Assembly (NCBI RefSeq): GCF_000023225.1
Contig: NC_013173.1
Span: 1,986,501-2,050,500, forward strand
Length of the DNA stretch: 64,000 nucleotides
DNA from: Desulfomicrobium baculatum DSM 4028
GTDB lineage: Bacteria; Desulfobacterota; Desulfovibrionia; Desulfovibrionales; Desulfomicrobiaceae
Direction of reading: 5' to 3'
The notes under the pieces are model-generated. The model was not told the origin of the DNA. It was given only the letters and a program-made list of their open reading frames with translations, and did no database searches. Below, piece by piece: positions 45,441-55,304 of the stretch. The position numbers and the translations under genes are program-made. Each line of letters starts with the position of its first letter. Positions within the stretch are counted from its first letter, which is position 1.

Positions 45441-45658
45441 GTTCTGCTCCAAAAAATAAAGAAATAAGGACATGCGTGCCAAAACCCGGCTTATGTACCG
45501 TGGATGATGACAAAATCAAATGGCAATTTCGCGGCCCTGGGCACGTGGGGCGGGCCATGCGCTTCCCGCCGGTCCCGGCCCGGCAAGGGGTCTGGATTTG
45601 TGAATGCCTTTGCCGTACAGGGAGGGTTAACGCCAACCGCGGCACATAAAGAGGCAGG

Positions 45659-46495
45659 ATGATGACCAGACAAGTGATCGATATCTTTCCCGATGAACTG
45701 GAAGAATTCAAGAACAAGACCAGAGAGCGCGACTACCTTCTGATTGACGTCCGCCAGCCTTCGGAATTCGCAGAGGTCCATATTCCCGGTGCCCAGCTCA
45801 TCCCGCTGCCGGAAATCGAAAACCGCATCGCGGAGCTGGACGGGGAAAAAAATCTGGTCCTGTATTGCCGCACCGGCGGCAGGTCATCCGTCGCCGCAGC
45901 CCTGATCAAGGACGCCGGGGCCCGGCAGGGCGCGATCTACAATCTGGTCGGCGGAATCGCCGGCTGGGAAGGCAAGGGCCTCAAAGACATCCCGCATCTG
46001 GAGCTCTTTCCCCGGGACATGGCCCTGAACCAGACCCTCTACAGGGCCATGAACATGGAAAAAGGGGCCTGGCTTTTCTACAACGATCTCGCTCAAGAGT
46101 ACAAGGGCACGGAACTTGGCGACATGATCGAAGATATTGGCGGCATGGAAGAGGTTCATGCCCGCAGCATCTTCACATACTGGAAGAAGAACAACCCGGC
46201 ATCCATCACCGACAGCTTCGATGAAACATTCGAGCGCCTGGACGGCCGGATCATGGAAGGCGGCAAGCCCATTTCCGCCTGGATGGCCCGTCTGGGCAAA
46301 GACCCCAAGGATCGCATGCTGCGGCTCCTGGAGTTGGCCTGCGAGATCGAGTACTATGCCTACGATCTTTACCGGGGCCTGGCCAAACGTGACCGCGACA
46401 CCGAAGCGGTCCAGACCTACCTGCTGCTGGCCGAGCAGGAAAAAGCCCACATCCGCGTCATTACCAAGGCTCTGGACCGGTTTTTTGGTGATTAA
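45659..46495 (+). CDS. rhodanese-ferritin-like fusion protein
   Basis: A 278-aa two-domain protein. Residues 1-115 form a rhodanese with active-site C70 in YCRTGGRSS, a persulfide carrier. Residues about 125-278 form a four-helix ferritin/rubrerythrin-like bundle with two E plus ExxH sets (MEKGAW, EEVHARS; LACEIEYY, EQEKAHIR), so a di-iron site is complete. It has no rubredoxin domain. Two adjacent ATGs are at 45659 and 45662 with GAGG before them. Its 3' end overlaps the DUF362 gene by 8 bases. It may link sulfane sulfur with iron or peroxide handling; this is inference. Confidence 0.85.
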   Translation: MMTRQVIDIFPDELEEFKNKTRERDYLLIDVRQPSEFAEVHIPGAQLIPLPEIENRIAELDGEKNLVLYCRTGGRSSVAAALIKDAGARQGAIYNLVGGIAGWEGKGLKDIPHLELFPRDMALNQTLYRAMNMEKGAWLFYNDLAQEYKGTELGDMIEDIGGMEEVHARSIFTYWKKNNPASITDSFDETFERLDGRIMEGGKPISAWMARLGKDPKDRMLRLLELACEIEYYAYDLYRGLAKRDRDTEAVQTYLLLAEQEKAHIRVITKALDRFFGD

Positions 46496-47399
46496 GGTCT
46501 TTTTGAGGCAGACGCCGGACTACACCCATGCCGCAAGCATGATTCCGAATCTGCTCGACAGCGTGCTTCCGGACATTTCCGGCTTGCGTCTGCTCATCAA
46601 ACCCAACTTCGTGGCTCTGCGAAACGCGCATCTGTGCTGTACCCATCCCGCCGTCATCGACGCGGCCGCAAGGCACTGCGTCGAACGCGGAGCCCGCGTC
46701 ACCGTCGGAGATTCCCCGGCCTTCGGCACGGCCCAGTCCATCGCCCAGGCCATCGGGCTGCCCGAACTGCTGCGCCCCCTTGGAGTCGAGGTCGTGACGC
46801 TGGCCCGCGGGGTCTGCATCAAGAGCGGACCTGTGCGGGTCCAGGTCTCTGCCGCCGCGCTGGACGCGGACCTGATCCTAAATCTCCCCAAATTCAAGGC
46901 CCACTCGCAGATGCGCTTCAGCGGCGCAGTGAAAAACCTGTTCGGATGCGTGACCGGCGTACGCAAGGCCTGGCTGCACGCCCGGCACGGTGACAAAAAG
47001 AACCGTTTCGTTGCGATGATCTGCGGACTCATGAACGTGTTGCCACCCACGGTCAGCCTCATGGACGGGGTGGAGGCCATGCATCGCACCGGCCCCATAG
47101 CCGGCGAAGCCTTTGCGCTTGGTTTCATGGGAGCAAGCGCGAGCCCCGTGGCCCTGGACACGGCGGCGGGCATGGTTTTGGGCGCACGGCCGGAACGTTT
47201 CCCCATCTGGGACCACTGCCTGCGCGAGAAGCTGCCCGGAGCCGATGCAACAGCCCTGGACTTTCCCCTGCACAGGCCCGAGGATTTCGACGCCACGGAC
47301 TTCATCCTCCCGGCGTCGCTCAAACCGGAGTCGTTTCGGCCGGACATCCTGCTGACAAGCCTCATCAAACGCATGTGGCTGGCACGATTCAGACGCTGA
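46488..47399 (+). CDS. DUF362 family protein
   Basis: A 303-aa protein of the DUF362 family, starting at GTG 46488 inside the end of the previous gene. The family motif is LLIKPNFVALRNAHLCCTHP, with KFKAHSQMRFSGAVKNLFGCV and GASASPVALDTAAGMVLG further on. Some DUF362 proteins have a C-terminal ferredoxin domain; this one has none. The ribosome site is weak, as expected for coupled translation. Function unknown; the family is common in anaerobes near redox genes. Confidence 0.8.
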   Translation: MIKVFLRQTPDYTHAASMIPNLLDSVLPDISGLRLLIKPNFVALRNAHLCCTHPAVIDAAARHCVERGARVTVGDSPAFGTAQSIAQAIGLPELLRPLGVEVVTLARGVCIKSGPVRVQVSAAALDADLILNLPKFKAHSQMRFSGAVKNLFGCVTGVRKAWLHARHGDKKNRFVAMICGLMNVLPPTVSLMDGVEAMHRTGPIAGEAFALGFMGASASPVALDTAAGMVLGARPERFPIWDHCLREKLPGADATALDFPLHRPEDFDATDFILPASLKPESFRPDILLTSLIKRMWLARFRR

Positions 47400-47435
47400 C
47401 CCGGCGAGGCATCTGAACAAACAAGGACATCGCAC

Positions 47436-49736
47436 ATGCTCATGCAACGCTGGAAATGGATCATCACCGGAGGAGTGCAGGGAGTAGGATTTCGGCCCTT
47501 CGTCTACAAGGCCGCCCTGCACGCCAGGGTCACGGGACGGGTCCTGAACACCCCCGAAGGCGTGCTCATCGAAGTCCAGGGCGCGCCGGATCAGCTCGGC
47601 CTCTTCGAAGACACGTTTCAGGCCACCATCCCGCCTCTGGCCCGCATCGTGACCTGGGACCGGGAAACCCTCGACCCTCTGCCCGGCGAGGACGCCTTCC
47701 AAATACTCAAAAGCACGGGCGGGCATGGGCACCAGGTGCTCATCAGCCCGGACGTGGCCACCTGCGACGACTGCATCGCGGACATCCGCGACCCCGAAAA
47801 CCGCAGATACCGCTACGCGTTCACCAACTGCACCAATTGCGGCCCGCGATACACCATCACCCGCGCCATCCCCTACGACCGCGCCTGCACGTCCATGAGC
47901 TGTTTCCCGCTCTGCCCGGACTGCCTGGAAGAATACGAAAACCCGCTGGACCGGCGCTTCCATGCCCAACCCAACGCCTGCCCCGTGTGCGGGCCGAAAC
48001 TGTGGTTGACGGACAGAACCGGCCGGACCTTGGGCGAAAACGACGACGCCATCCGCGCCACGGCCAGATTGCTTATGGATGGCGGACTGGTGGCCATGAA
48101 GGGGCTCGGAGGCTTCCACCTCGTCTGCAATGCCCGCGACCAGGAGGCGGTGCAACGGCTGCGGGACCGCAAAAAAAGACAGGACAAGCCGCTGGCCATC
48201 ATGGTCCGGGACCTGGACGCGGCCCGGAGCCTCTGCGCCCTACGCGAGGCCGAAGGAGATCTGCTGACAAGCAGGCAGAGGCCCATCGTGCTCGCCCAGG
48301 CCCGCCCGGACAGGGGCCTCGCGCCGGGACTTTCCCCGGACACCGCCTATCTGGGCGTGATGCTGCCCTATACACCCCTGCACCATGTGCTTTTCGACGA
48401 ACTGTCGCATTGCGGCGCAGGGCCCACAGCCCTGGTCATGACCTCCGGCAATCTGAGCTCCGAGCCCATCTGCCTCGGCAATCGGGAGGCACTGCAACGT
48501 CTGGGGAGCATTGCCGACACTTTTCTGCTGCACAACCGCGACATCCTGATCCGCTGCGACGATTCGGTACTGCGGGTGGTGGACGAAAGGCCCCAGTTCA
48601 TCCGCCGGGCGCGCGGCTACACGCCCGCCCCCATCGACCTGGCCCAGGACGGCCCCGTGGTGCTCGGCGTCGGCCCCCTGCTCAAGAACACCCTCTGCCT
48701 GACCAAGGGGCGGCAAGCCTTTGTTTCGCAACATATCGGCGACCTGGAGCACCTCGAAGCCTACGGTTTTTTCCGCGAAACCCGCGCCCATCTGCAGGAC
48801 ATCCTGCAAGTCCAGCCCCAGGCCGTGGTCCATGACCTGCACCCGGATTTTTTGAGCACGGCCTTCGCCCGCGAGTCCGGGCTGCCCTGCCTGCCGCTGC
48901 AGCACCATTTTGCGCACATCCACGCGGTCCTGGCCGAAAACAAATACATGGGGACGGCCATCGGACTGGCCCTGGACGGAGTGGGGCTGGGCGACGACGG
49001 CACCCTGTGGGGCGGAGAAGCCCTGCTGGTCGACACGCAAAAAATCCGGCACCAGAGGCTGGCCCGCTTTTCTCAGGTCATGCTGCCCGGCGGGGACGCG
49101 GCCACGCGCGAACCCTGGCGGCTGGCGCGGGCGTTTCTGCATGCCCTGAACATCCATGCTCCAGCGGACAAGCCGTGGCCGTGGCTTGCGGACTTCGCCG
49201 GCGCCGACAAGGTGGTCGGGCAGGTGCTGGAACGCCGCATCAATTCGCCCCTCTCCTCCAGCTGCGGACGACTTTTCGATGCAGTGTCGGCCATGCTCGG
49301 CCTGTGTGGACGCATCTCCTATGAGGGTCAGGCGGCAATCCGACTGGAAGCCATACAAGACAAGGATGAAAAAGGTGTTTATACGTGCTCTGTAATTGAA
49401 TATGAGGGGATTGTGGAACTTGATACCCTGGAACTTTTTGCGCAGGTTCACGCCGAGTGGCTCGGCGGCGAATGCCCGGCAAAAATCAGCAGGCGCTTTC
49501 ATCTGGGTCTCATTGACGGCCTGGCCAGGCTCTGTGTCCTCCTGGCCGAAAAGTGCTCCTGCCGCACGGTGGCCTTGAGCGGAGGGGTCATGCAGAATCT
49601 GACCCTGGCCGCCGGGCTGCCCCGGGCACTGCACGCGCATGGGCTGACCGTGCTGACCCACCGGGAACTGCCGCCCAACGACGCCTGCATCTCTCTTGGC
49701 CAGGCCGCCTACGGCCAACTGGTCCTGCAACCCTAA
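47436..49736 (+). CDS. hypF: [NiFe]-hydrogenase maturation carbamoyltransferase
   Basis: Makes the thiocarbamate cyanide precursor on HypE for the Fe(CN)2CO centre. It is 766 aa, full length. The acylphosphatase domain has GVQGVGFRPFVY (13-24). Two zinc fingers follow: CDDC with CTNC, and CPDC with CPVC. A YrdC-like domain comes next with LGGFHLVCNA, KKRQDKPLAIM and TSGNLSSEP. The Kae1/TobZ-like C-terminus has LPLQHHFAHIHAVLAE, HFAH being the metal site. No other hyp genes are adjacent in the window. Confidence 0.95.
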   Translation: MLMQRWKWIITGGVQGVGFRPFVYKAALHARVTGRVLNTPEGVLIEVQGAPDQLGLFEDTFQATIPPLARIVTWDRETLDPLPGEDAFQILKSTGGHGHQVLISPDVATCDDCIADIRDPENRRYRYAFTNCTNCGPRYTITRAIPYDRACTSMSCFPLCPDCLEEYENPLDRRFHAQPNACPVCGPKLWLTDRTGRTLGENDDAIRATARLLMDGGLVAMKGLGGFHLVCNARDQEAVQRLRDRKKRQDKPLAIMVRDLDAARSLCALREAEGDLLTSRQRPIVLAQARPDRGLAPGLSPDTAYLGVMLPYTPLHHVLFDELSHCGAGPTALVMTSGNLSSEPICLGNREALQRLGSIADTFLLHNRDILIRCDDSVLRVVDERPQFIRRARGYTPAPIDLAQDGPVVLGVGPLLKNTLCLTKGRQAFVSQHIGDLEHLEAYGFFRETRAHLQDILQVQPQAVVHDLHPDFLSTAFARESGLPCLPLQHHFAHIHAVLAENKYMGTAIGLALDGVGLGDDGTLWGGEALLVDTQKIRHQRLARFSQVMLPGGDAATREPWRLARAFLHALNIHAPADKPWPWLADFAGADKVVGQVLERRINSPLSSSCGRLFDAVSAMLGLCGRISYEGQAAIRLEAIQDKDEKGVYTCSVIEYEGIVELDTLELFAQVHAEWLGGECPAKISRRFHLGLIDGLARLCVLLAEKCSCRTVALSGGVMQNLTLAAGLPRALHAHGLTVLTHRELPPNDACISLGQAAYGQLVLQP

Positions 49737-49750
49737 CAGGAGTGCATTCC

Positions 49751-51586
49751 GTGGAAATACTCGACCGCATAAAATCAATCCTGAGCATCCTGTGGAAGGT
49801 TTTGAGCACCACCAGAGTCGTCGTTGCCAACATCTTCTTCCTGCTGGTGGTCATCATACTCTTCGGAGTCTTTTTTACCGACACGGAAGAGACGCTAAGG
49901 CAGAACTCGGTGCTGGTCGTCAATCCGGCCGGAGCCCTGGTCGAGCAGCGCAACGCGCCGAAACCGGCCGAAGCCCTGCTCAGGAAAATGGGCCGGGAGA
50001 CGGCCAAGGCCGATGAGACCAAAACCCAGGACATCATCGACGCCATCCGCAAAGCCGCCACGGACTCCAATATCCTGGCCATGGTCATCGACCCCCGGGA
50101 CCTGCAGGGCTGCGACACGACCAAACTTCTCGACATCGGCAAGGCCATCCTGGACTTCAAGGAAACGGGCAAACCCGTGCTGGCCCACTCCATGGTCTAC
50201 ACCCAGGGACAATACCTGCTGGCGTCCTATGCCGACACGATCTCGGTCAATCCGCTGGGCGGGGTGATGATCACGGGATTCGGCATGTACCAGACCTATT
50301 TCAAGGGCCTGCTGGACAAGACGCGCATCAATTTTCACGTCTTCCGCGTCGGCGACTACAAGACCGCCGTGGAACCTTTCGTGCGCGAATCCATGTCCGA
50401 AGAAGCAAAAGAGGCCGGACGGGAATGGCTGGGCGGGCTCTGGCAGGCCTATCTTGATGAAGCTTCCAAAAACCGGGGCGTCTCCCCTTCCGACATAACG
50501 TCCTACGTGGAGAACATCGACACCAGACTTGCTGCGGTGGGCGGCGATGCCGCACGCCTGGCCGTAACTGCGAAACTGGTTGACGAAATCAAGACATCCA
50601 CCCAGTTCGACCAGCTGCTGGCCGGCAAGACCGGAAAGAAAGTCGAAGACCTGAACCGGGTCGACTTTCAGGACTATCTCGCCATGTCGCCCTCCGGGCA
50701 GACGGCGAGCAAGGAAGTCATCGGCATCATCAGAGCCCGGGGGGCCATCCTGCCCGGCAAGCAGCCGGAAAACATGACCGGCAGCGAATCCATCGCCGAA
50801 CTTTTCCAGATGGCGCGGCAGGATCCGACGGTTCTGGCCGTGGTGCTGCGCCTGGACAGCCCCGGCGGAAGCGCGGCCGCGTCCGAGGAGATTCATCACG
50901 AGATCGCCCGTACCCAGGAAGCGGGCAAGCCCGTGGTGGTCTCCATGGGCAGCGTGGCCGCCTCGGGAGCGTACTGGATCGCGGCCGGGGCCAACCGCAT
51001 CGTGGCCGCGCCGACCACTCTGACCGGCTCCATCGGCATTTTCGCGGCCTTCCCCACTTTTGAAGACACGGCCATGAACCTGGGCATCACCACCGACGGT
51101 ATCGGCACGACCCCTCTTGCCGATCTCGGCAACCCCCTGCGCCCCCTGTCCGCCCAAAGCGAGAGGGCCATAGGGCACTTGCTGCGCTTCGGCTACGACC
51201 TCTTCATCGACCGCGTGGCCAGCGGCCGCAGGCTGCCTGCGGCCGACGTCGAAAACTCGGCCCAGGGCAGGGTTTTCCTGGGACAGGAGGCTCTCAGCCG
51301 CAAACTGGTCGACCAACTCGGCGATCTGGACGACGCCTTGAAGACCGCCGCCAGCCTGGCGGGATTGACCGTGGTCAACAGCAAGGAGTTGCGCCGCGCC
51401 CCATCGTCCCACGAAAAACTGCTGCAGACCTTTTTCTCGACGGCCCAGGCCCTCTTCACGCAACAGTCCCCGGCCATCTCCAAAATGCTGAACATGGTCG
51501 AAACCCAGGCCCGGATTTTCGAAAGTTTCGCCGATCCGAATCATATCTATGCGCGCAGCCTGGAGTGCGAAGGGTCGCTGTTCTGA
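49751..51586 (+). CDS. sppA: signal peptide peptidase SppA, 67K type
   Basis: A 611-aa membrane protease that degrades cleaved signal peptides. The N-terminal membrane helix is about residues 25-42. The long form has two S49 domains: K204 in GDYKTAVEPF is the general base and S405 in SVAASGAYW the nucleophile, matching E. coli K209/S409. The start is GTG with AGGAG 8 bases upstream; another in-frame GTG lies 9 bases earlier but too close to that site. A strong terminator follows. Confidence 0.93.
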   Translation: MEILDRIKSILSILWKVLSTTRVVVANIFFLLVVIILFGVFFTDTEETLRQNSVLVVNPAGALVEQRNAPKPAEALLRKMGRETAKADETKTQDIIDAIRKAATDSNILAMVIDPRDLQGCDTTKLLDIGKAILDFKETGKPVLAHSMVYTQGQYLLASYADTISVNPLGGVMITGFGMYQTYFKGLLDKTRINFHVFRVGDYKTAVEPFVRESMSEEAKEAGREWLGGLWQAYLDEASKNRGVSPSDITSYVENIDTRLAAVGGDAARLAVTAKLVDEIKTSTQFDQLLAGKTGKKVEDLNRVDFQDYLAMSPSGQTASKEVIGIIRARGAILPGKQPENMTGSESIAELFQMARQDPTVLAVVLRLDSPGGSAAASEEIHHEIARTQEAGKPVVVSMGSVAASGAYWIAAGANRIVAAPTTLTGSIGIFAAFPTFEDTAMNLGITTDGIGTTPLADLGNPLRPLSAQSERAIGHLLRFGYDLFIDRVASGRRLPAADVENSAQGRVFLGQEALSRKLVDQLGDLDDALKTAASLAGLTVVNSKELRRAPSSHEKLLQTFFSTAQALFTQQSPAISKMLNMVETQARIFESFADPNHIYARSLECEGSLF

Positions 51587-51594
51587 TTCAATTC

Positions 51595-51635
51595 CCCGCC
51601 CGGCGCCGGTCGCCGGGCGGGACCCATCTTTTTGC
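51595..51635 (+). terminator. intrinsic terminator after sppA
   Basis: A perfect 11-bp GC stem (51595-51605 with 51611-51621), 5-base loop, then ACCCATCTTTTT. It ends the block from the rhodanese-ferritin gene to sppA. Confidence 0.85.
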
Positions 51636-51752
51636 GTCTTGCCAACCCCTCGCCTTGTGATTAAAAAATAAGGTTTGCCTGACAGCGAACCCTCTTTTTG
51701 CGTCCTGTCTCAAACCACAACGCCGCCTGCCGGCCTTACATATGGAACCAAC

Positions 51753-54700
51753 ATGCCTCAAAAAGGACCACATATCTCCTTGGCCCCCGAACGCCTGGTC
51801 AAGCGCGTTCTGGGACTCCCGCTTGAAGAATTCCAGACCTGGCCCGAATATCTGCAGCAACTGGCCCTGGATCTGGCGGAAGAACTGTTCATCATCCGCT
51901 ACAATCCCTTCATTCCGGCCAAGGATGTACGCCAGAGCGTAAACGCCAGGCTGCAGGCCGAACGCGCGGCCCTGTCTCCGGAGTACTACCGCGAGCTGTC
52001 CGGTTGCCTGGAACGTTTCTGGCAAAGCTACGAAGCAGACCAGAAATTCAAGACCACGCTGATCTCCCGCCTGTCCTCCATCATGAACAAGGAGCAGGTC
52101 GTCTCGACCTCGAACAACCTCATCGAGTGCTCCACCGACGCCACCGACCTGCGCATGGAATTGCCGGCCCTGGTCGTTTTTCCGGAAAACACCTCCCAGA
52201 TCCAGGGCATCATCCGTCTGGCCAACGAGATGGGCTTTCCCATCGTGCCCCGCGGCGGGGGCTCCGGCCTGACCGGCGGCGCCGTGCCCGCCAAGCCGCG
52301 CAGCGTGATTTTGAGTCTGAGCCGCTTCAAGGAAATCCTCGACATCGACGTGCAGGCCCGGACCATCACCGTGCAGTCCGGGGTGATCACCCTGACCGCC
52401 ATCCAGGCGGCAGCGGCCAAGGGGCTGCTCCTGACCGTGGACCCAGCCTCCAAGGCCGCGTCGTCCATCGGCGGCAACGTCTCGGAGAACGCCGGCGGTC
52501 CTTTCGCCTTCGAATACGGGACCACTCTCGACAACCTGCTGTCCTACAAGATGGTCATGCCCACGGGCGACGTGATCCAGATCAACCGCGTGAACCATCC
52601 CCGGCACAAGATTATGCCGGAAGACACCGCGGTGTTTGAGGTCATGGACGAATTCGGCAACAGCCGCGATGTCATCACCCTGCAGGGCGACGAGATCCGG
52701 GGCACGGCGCTGGGCAAGGACGTGACCAACAAGTTTCTGGGCGGCCTGCCCGGCGTGCAGAAAGAGGGCGTTGACGGCATCATCACCGAGGCCACCTTCA
52801 CCCTCTACCCCATCCTGCGTCACTCGCGAGTCATGTGTTTGGAATTTTACGGAAATTCCATGCGCAACGCCATGTACGTCATAAAAGACATCGTGGCCCT
52901 GCGCGACGAGATCCGCACCCAGGGCGACCTGGTCAAGCTCTCGGCTCTGGAGGAATTCGGGATCAAGTACGTCCAGGCCATCGAGTATTCCAAGAAATCA
53001 CAAAAATTCGACGGCATCCCCATTTCGGTCCTCATCGTGCAGCTTGACTCCGTGGATGAAGAGGCCGTCTTCGAGGCGGTGCGCCGCATCACCGGGATCT
53101 GCGAACGTTACGACAACGTGGACAGCTTCGTGGCCGCCGACGCCCAGGAGGCGGAGGTGTTCTGGCACGACCGCCATCAGCTCTCGGCCATCTCCAAGCG
53201 CACCAGCGGATTCAAGCTCAACGAGGACATCGTCATTCCCCTTGAGGTCATCCCGGATTTCGCGGATTTTCTGGAAGAACAGAACCTCTATTATCTGGCC
53301 ATAGCCTACCGCGATGCCCTGCAACAGGTACAAATCCTGCCGGGCATCGAGGTCGACGACGAGTTCATCCGCATGGAGATGGACGTGGCCTCGGCCATCA
53401 TCAAGGGCAAAACCTCCAAGGAGGACCTGCCCGAACAGGAACTGCAGCTGCAGACCTCCTTCTTCTTCCAGCACTTGAAATCCAAATATTCCAAACTGCA
53501 TGAAGAACTGACCAAGATCTTCGACACCATGCAGAGCACCCGCGTGGTCATCGCCAACCATATGCACGCGGGCGACGGCAACTGCCACGTCAACCTGCCG
53601 GTCAACTCCAACGACCCGCGCATGCTGGGCCTGGCCGAAGAAGCGGTGGAAAAGATCTTTCACAAGGTGCTAGAGTTCAAGGGCCAGGTCTCGGGCGAGC
53701 ACGGCATCGGCATCACCAAGATCGGCTTTCTGGCCGAAGAAAAGATCGCAGCCCTTCGGACCTACAAGAAGAAGGTCGACCCCAACAACATCTTCAACCC
53801 CGGCAAGCTGACCCAGCGCGACCTGGTGGTCGTGCCCTACACCTTTTCCTTCAACCGGCTCATAAAGGACATCAACAAGACGGCGCTGCCGGGCAAGGAA
53901 AGTCTGATCAATCTGCTCCTGAACGTGCAGACCTGCACCCGCTGCGGCAAATGCAAGCAGGTCTGCCCCATGTATCTGCCCCAGAAGGGGCTGCTCTTCC
54001 ACCCGCGTAACAAGAACATCACCCTCGGCGCACTGGTCGAGGCCATCTACTACTCGCAACTCCAGAACGGCGAACCCGAAACCCGCCTTTTGGGCGAACT
54101 GCGCAAGATCCTGGAGCACTGCACGGCCTGCGGCAAATGTTACGCCATCTGCCCGGTCAAGATCCGCACCCAGGACGTGACCCTGCAGATGCGCGCCTAT
54201 CTGGAGGAAAAAGGCGCGGGCGGACACCCGTTCAAGAACCGGGTCCTGAACCTATTGAGCCAGGACCCGCAGACAACCCTGCCCAAGATGGCCAAGATCG
54301 CCGGCATCGGGCAGGAAATGGGCAACCGCGCAGTAAACCTGCTGCCCGCCAAATGGCGCGAGCGCCTGGACAGCCCTCTGCTGCGCGGCAAGGGTCCGAG
54401 CACCCAGTTCAAGAACCTCAAGGAAGGCCTGAACCTGGACAAAGGCAACATCATCACCTCCGAAAATATCGGCAGCAAACGCGCGGTGATCTATTTTCCG
54501 GGCTGCGGCGCGGGCCTTTTCTACCAATCCATCGGCATGGCCTCGGTGCGTCTGCTGCTTGACGCGGGGGTGAGCGTGATCCTGCCGCCGAACCATCTCT
54601 GCTGCGGCTATCCGCTCCTGTCCTCGGGCTGCAAGGATCAGTTCGAGCGCATTGGCGCGGACAACCAGAAAGTCATGGAAGGGCTGATCCGCCAGGCCGA

Positions 54701-55304
54701 AGCGGCGGGGTTCGTCATCAAGGCGGTACTGACCGCCTGCGGCACCTGCCGTGAAGGCATCAAGGGCTATCGCCTCAAATCCCTGGAAACGCGGCAGGTG
54801 GAATTTCAGGACGTGGTCCAGTTCATCATCCAGCAAGGCAAGGGCGGATTCGGACAGGGCCCGGAGCAACTGCTCTACCATGCGGCCTGCCATCACGAAT
54901 GGACCGGCGTCGCGCCGCTCAAGGCCGGAGAAATCTACGCATCCGAGCTGGGCAAGATGGTCGGCTCGAAAGTGGGCATCTCGCCGTTCTGCTGCGGCGA
55001 ATCGGGCCTGGGCGCGCTGACCTCGCCCAAAATCTACAACCGCCTGCGCATGCGCAAGAAGGAACAGCTCACCGTTGATCTCGCCGGATACCCCGCCGAG
55101 AGCCCGGTGATCGTCGGCTGCCCGTCCTGCAAGATCGGCATCAGCCGCACGCTGCTTGAAATGGGAGTAAAGCGCGATGTCGTGCACACTCTCGAATTCC
55201 TGGCCCGCCTCAGACATGGTGATGCGTGGCGCAAGAATTTCCACAAGCAGCTGGCCAAGGCCTCCGTCCAGAACACTGTGCAGACGATTACGCAGGCACC
55301 ATGA
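51753..55304 (+). CDS. FAD-linked oxidase / Fe-S / CCG-domain dehydrogenase (D-lactate dehydrogenase type)
   Basis: A 1183-aa fusion of GlcD-type and GlpC/LldE-type modules. Residues about 140-350 bind FAD (PRGGGSGLTGGAVP), followed by the FAD-linked oxidase C domain with NHMHAGDGNCHVN and SGEHGIGITK. Two 4Fe-4S clusters are CTRCGKCKQVCPMY and CTACGKCYAICPVK. Two CCG-type motifs are visible, in the regions YFPGCGAGLFY to LCCGYPL and YHAACHHEW to FCCGESGLG. Such proteins oxidise D-lactate or related 2-hydroxyacids and pass electrons to the membrane. Start ATG 51753 after GGAACC. Overlaps ruvX by ATGA. Substrate not proved. Confidence 0.9.
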   Translation: MPQKGPHISLAPERLVKRVLGLPLEEFQTWPEYLQQLALDLAEELFIIRYNPFIPAKDVRQSVNARLQAERAALSPEYYRELSGCLERFWQSYEADQKFKTTLISRLSSIMNKEQVVSTSNNLIECSTDATDLRMELPALVVFPENTSQIQGIIRLANEMGFPIVPRGGGSGLTGGAVPAKPRSVILSLSRFKEILDIDVQARTITVQSGVITLTAIQAAAAKGLLLTVDPASKAASSIGGNVSENAGGPFAFEYGTTLDNLLSYKMVMPTGDVIQINRVNHPRHKIMPEDTAVFEVMDEFGNSRDVITLQGDEIRGTALGKDVTNKFLGGLPGVQKEGVDGIITEATFTLYPILRHSRVMCLEFYGNSMRNAMYVIKDIVALRDEIRTQGDLVKLSALEEFGIKYVQAIEYSKKSQKFDGIPISVLIVQLDSVDEEAVFEAVRRITGICERYDNVDSFVAADAQEAEVFWHDRHQLSAISKRTSGFKLNEDIVIPLEVIPDFADFLEEQNLYYLAIAYRDALQQVQILPGIEVDDEFIRMEMDVASAIIKGKTSKEDLPEQELQLQTSFFFQHLKSKYSKLHEELTKIFDTMQSTRVVIANHMHAGDGNCHVNLPVNSNDPRMLGLAEEAVEKIFHKVLEFKGQVSGEHGIGITKIGFLAEEKIAALRTYKKKVDPNNIFNPGKLTQRDLVVVPYTFSFNRLIKDINKTALPGKESLINLLLNVQTCTRCGKCKQVCPMYLPQKGLLFHPRNKNITLGALVEAIYYSQLQNGEPETRLLGELRKILEHCTACGKCYAICPVKIRTQDVTLQMRAYLEEKGAGGHPFKNRVLNLLSQDPQTTLPKMAKIAGIGQEMGNRAVNLLPAKWRERLDSPLLRGKGPSTQFKNLKEGLNLDKGNIITSENIGSKRAVIYFPGCGAGLFYQSIGMASVRLLLDAGVSVILPPNHLCCGYPLLSSGCKDQFERIGADNQKVMEGLIRQAEAAGFVIKAVLTACGTCREGIKGYRLKSLETRQVEFQDVVQFIIQQGKGGFGQGPEQLLYHAACHHEWTGVAPLKAGEIYASELGKMVGSKVGISPFCCGESGLGALTSPKIYNRLRMRKKEQLTVDLAGYPAESPVIVGCPSCKIGISRTLLEMGVKRDVVHTLEFLARLRHGDAWRKNFHKQLAKASVQNTVQTITQAP

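Noticed and set aside
47436-48835. Second plus-strand frame inside hypF (459 codons)
   Set aside because: Arg/Pro-rich alternative frame of hypF with no motif.
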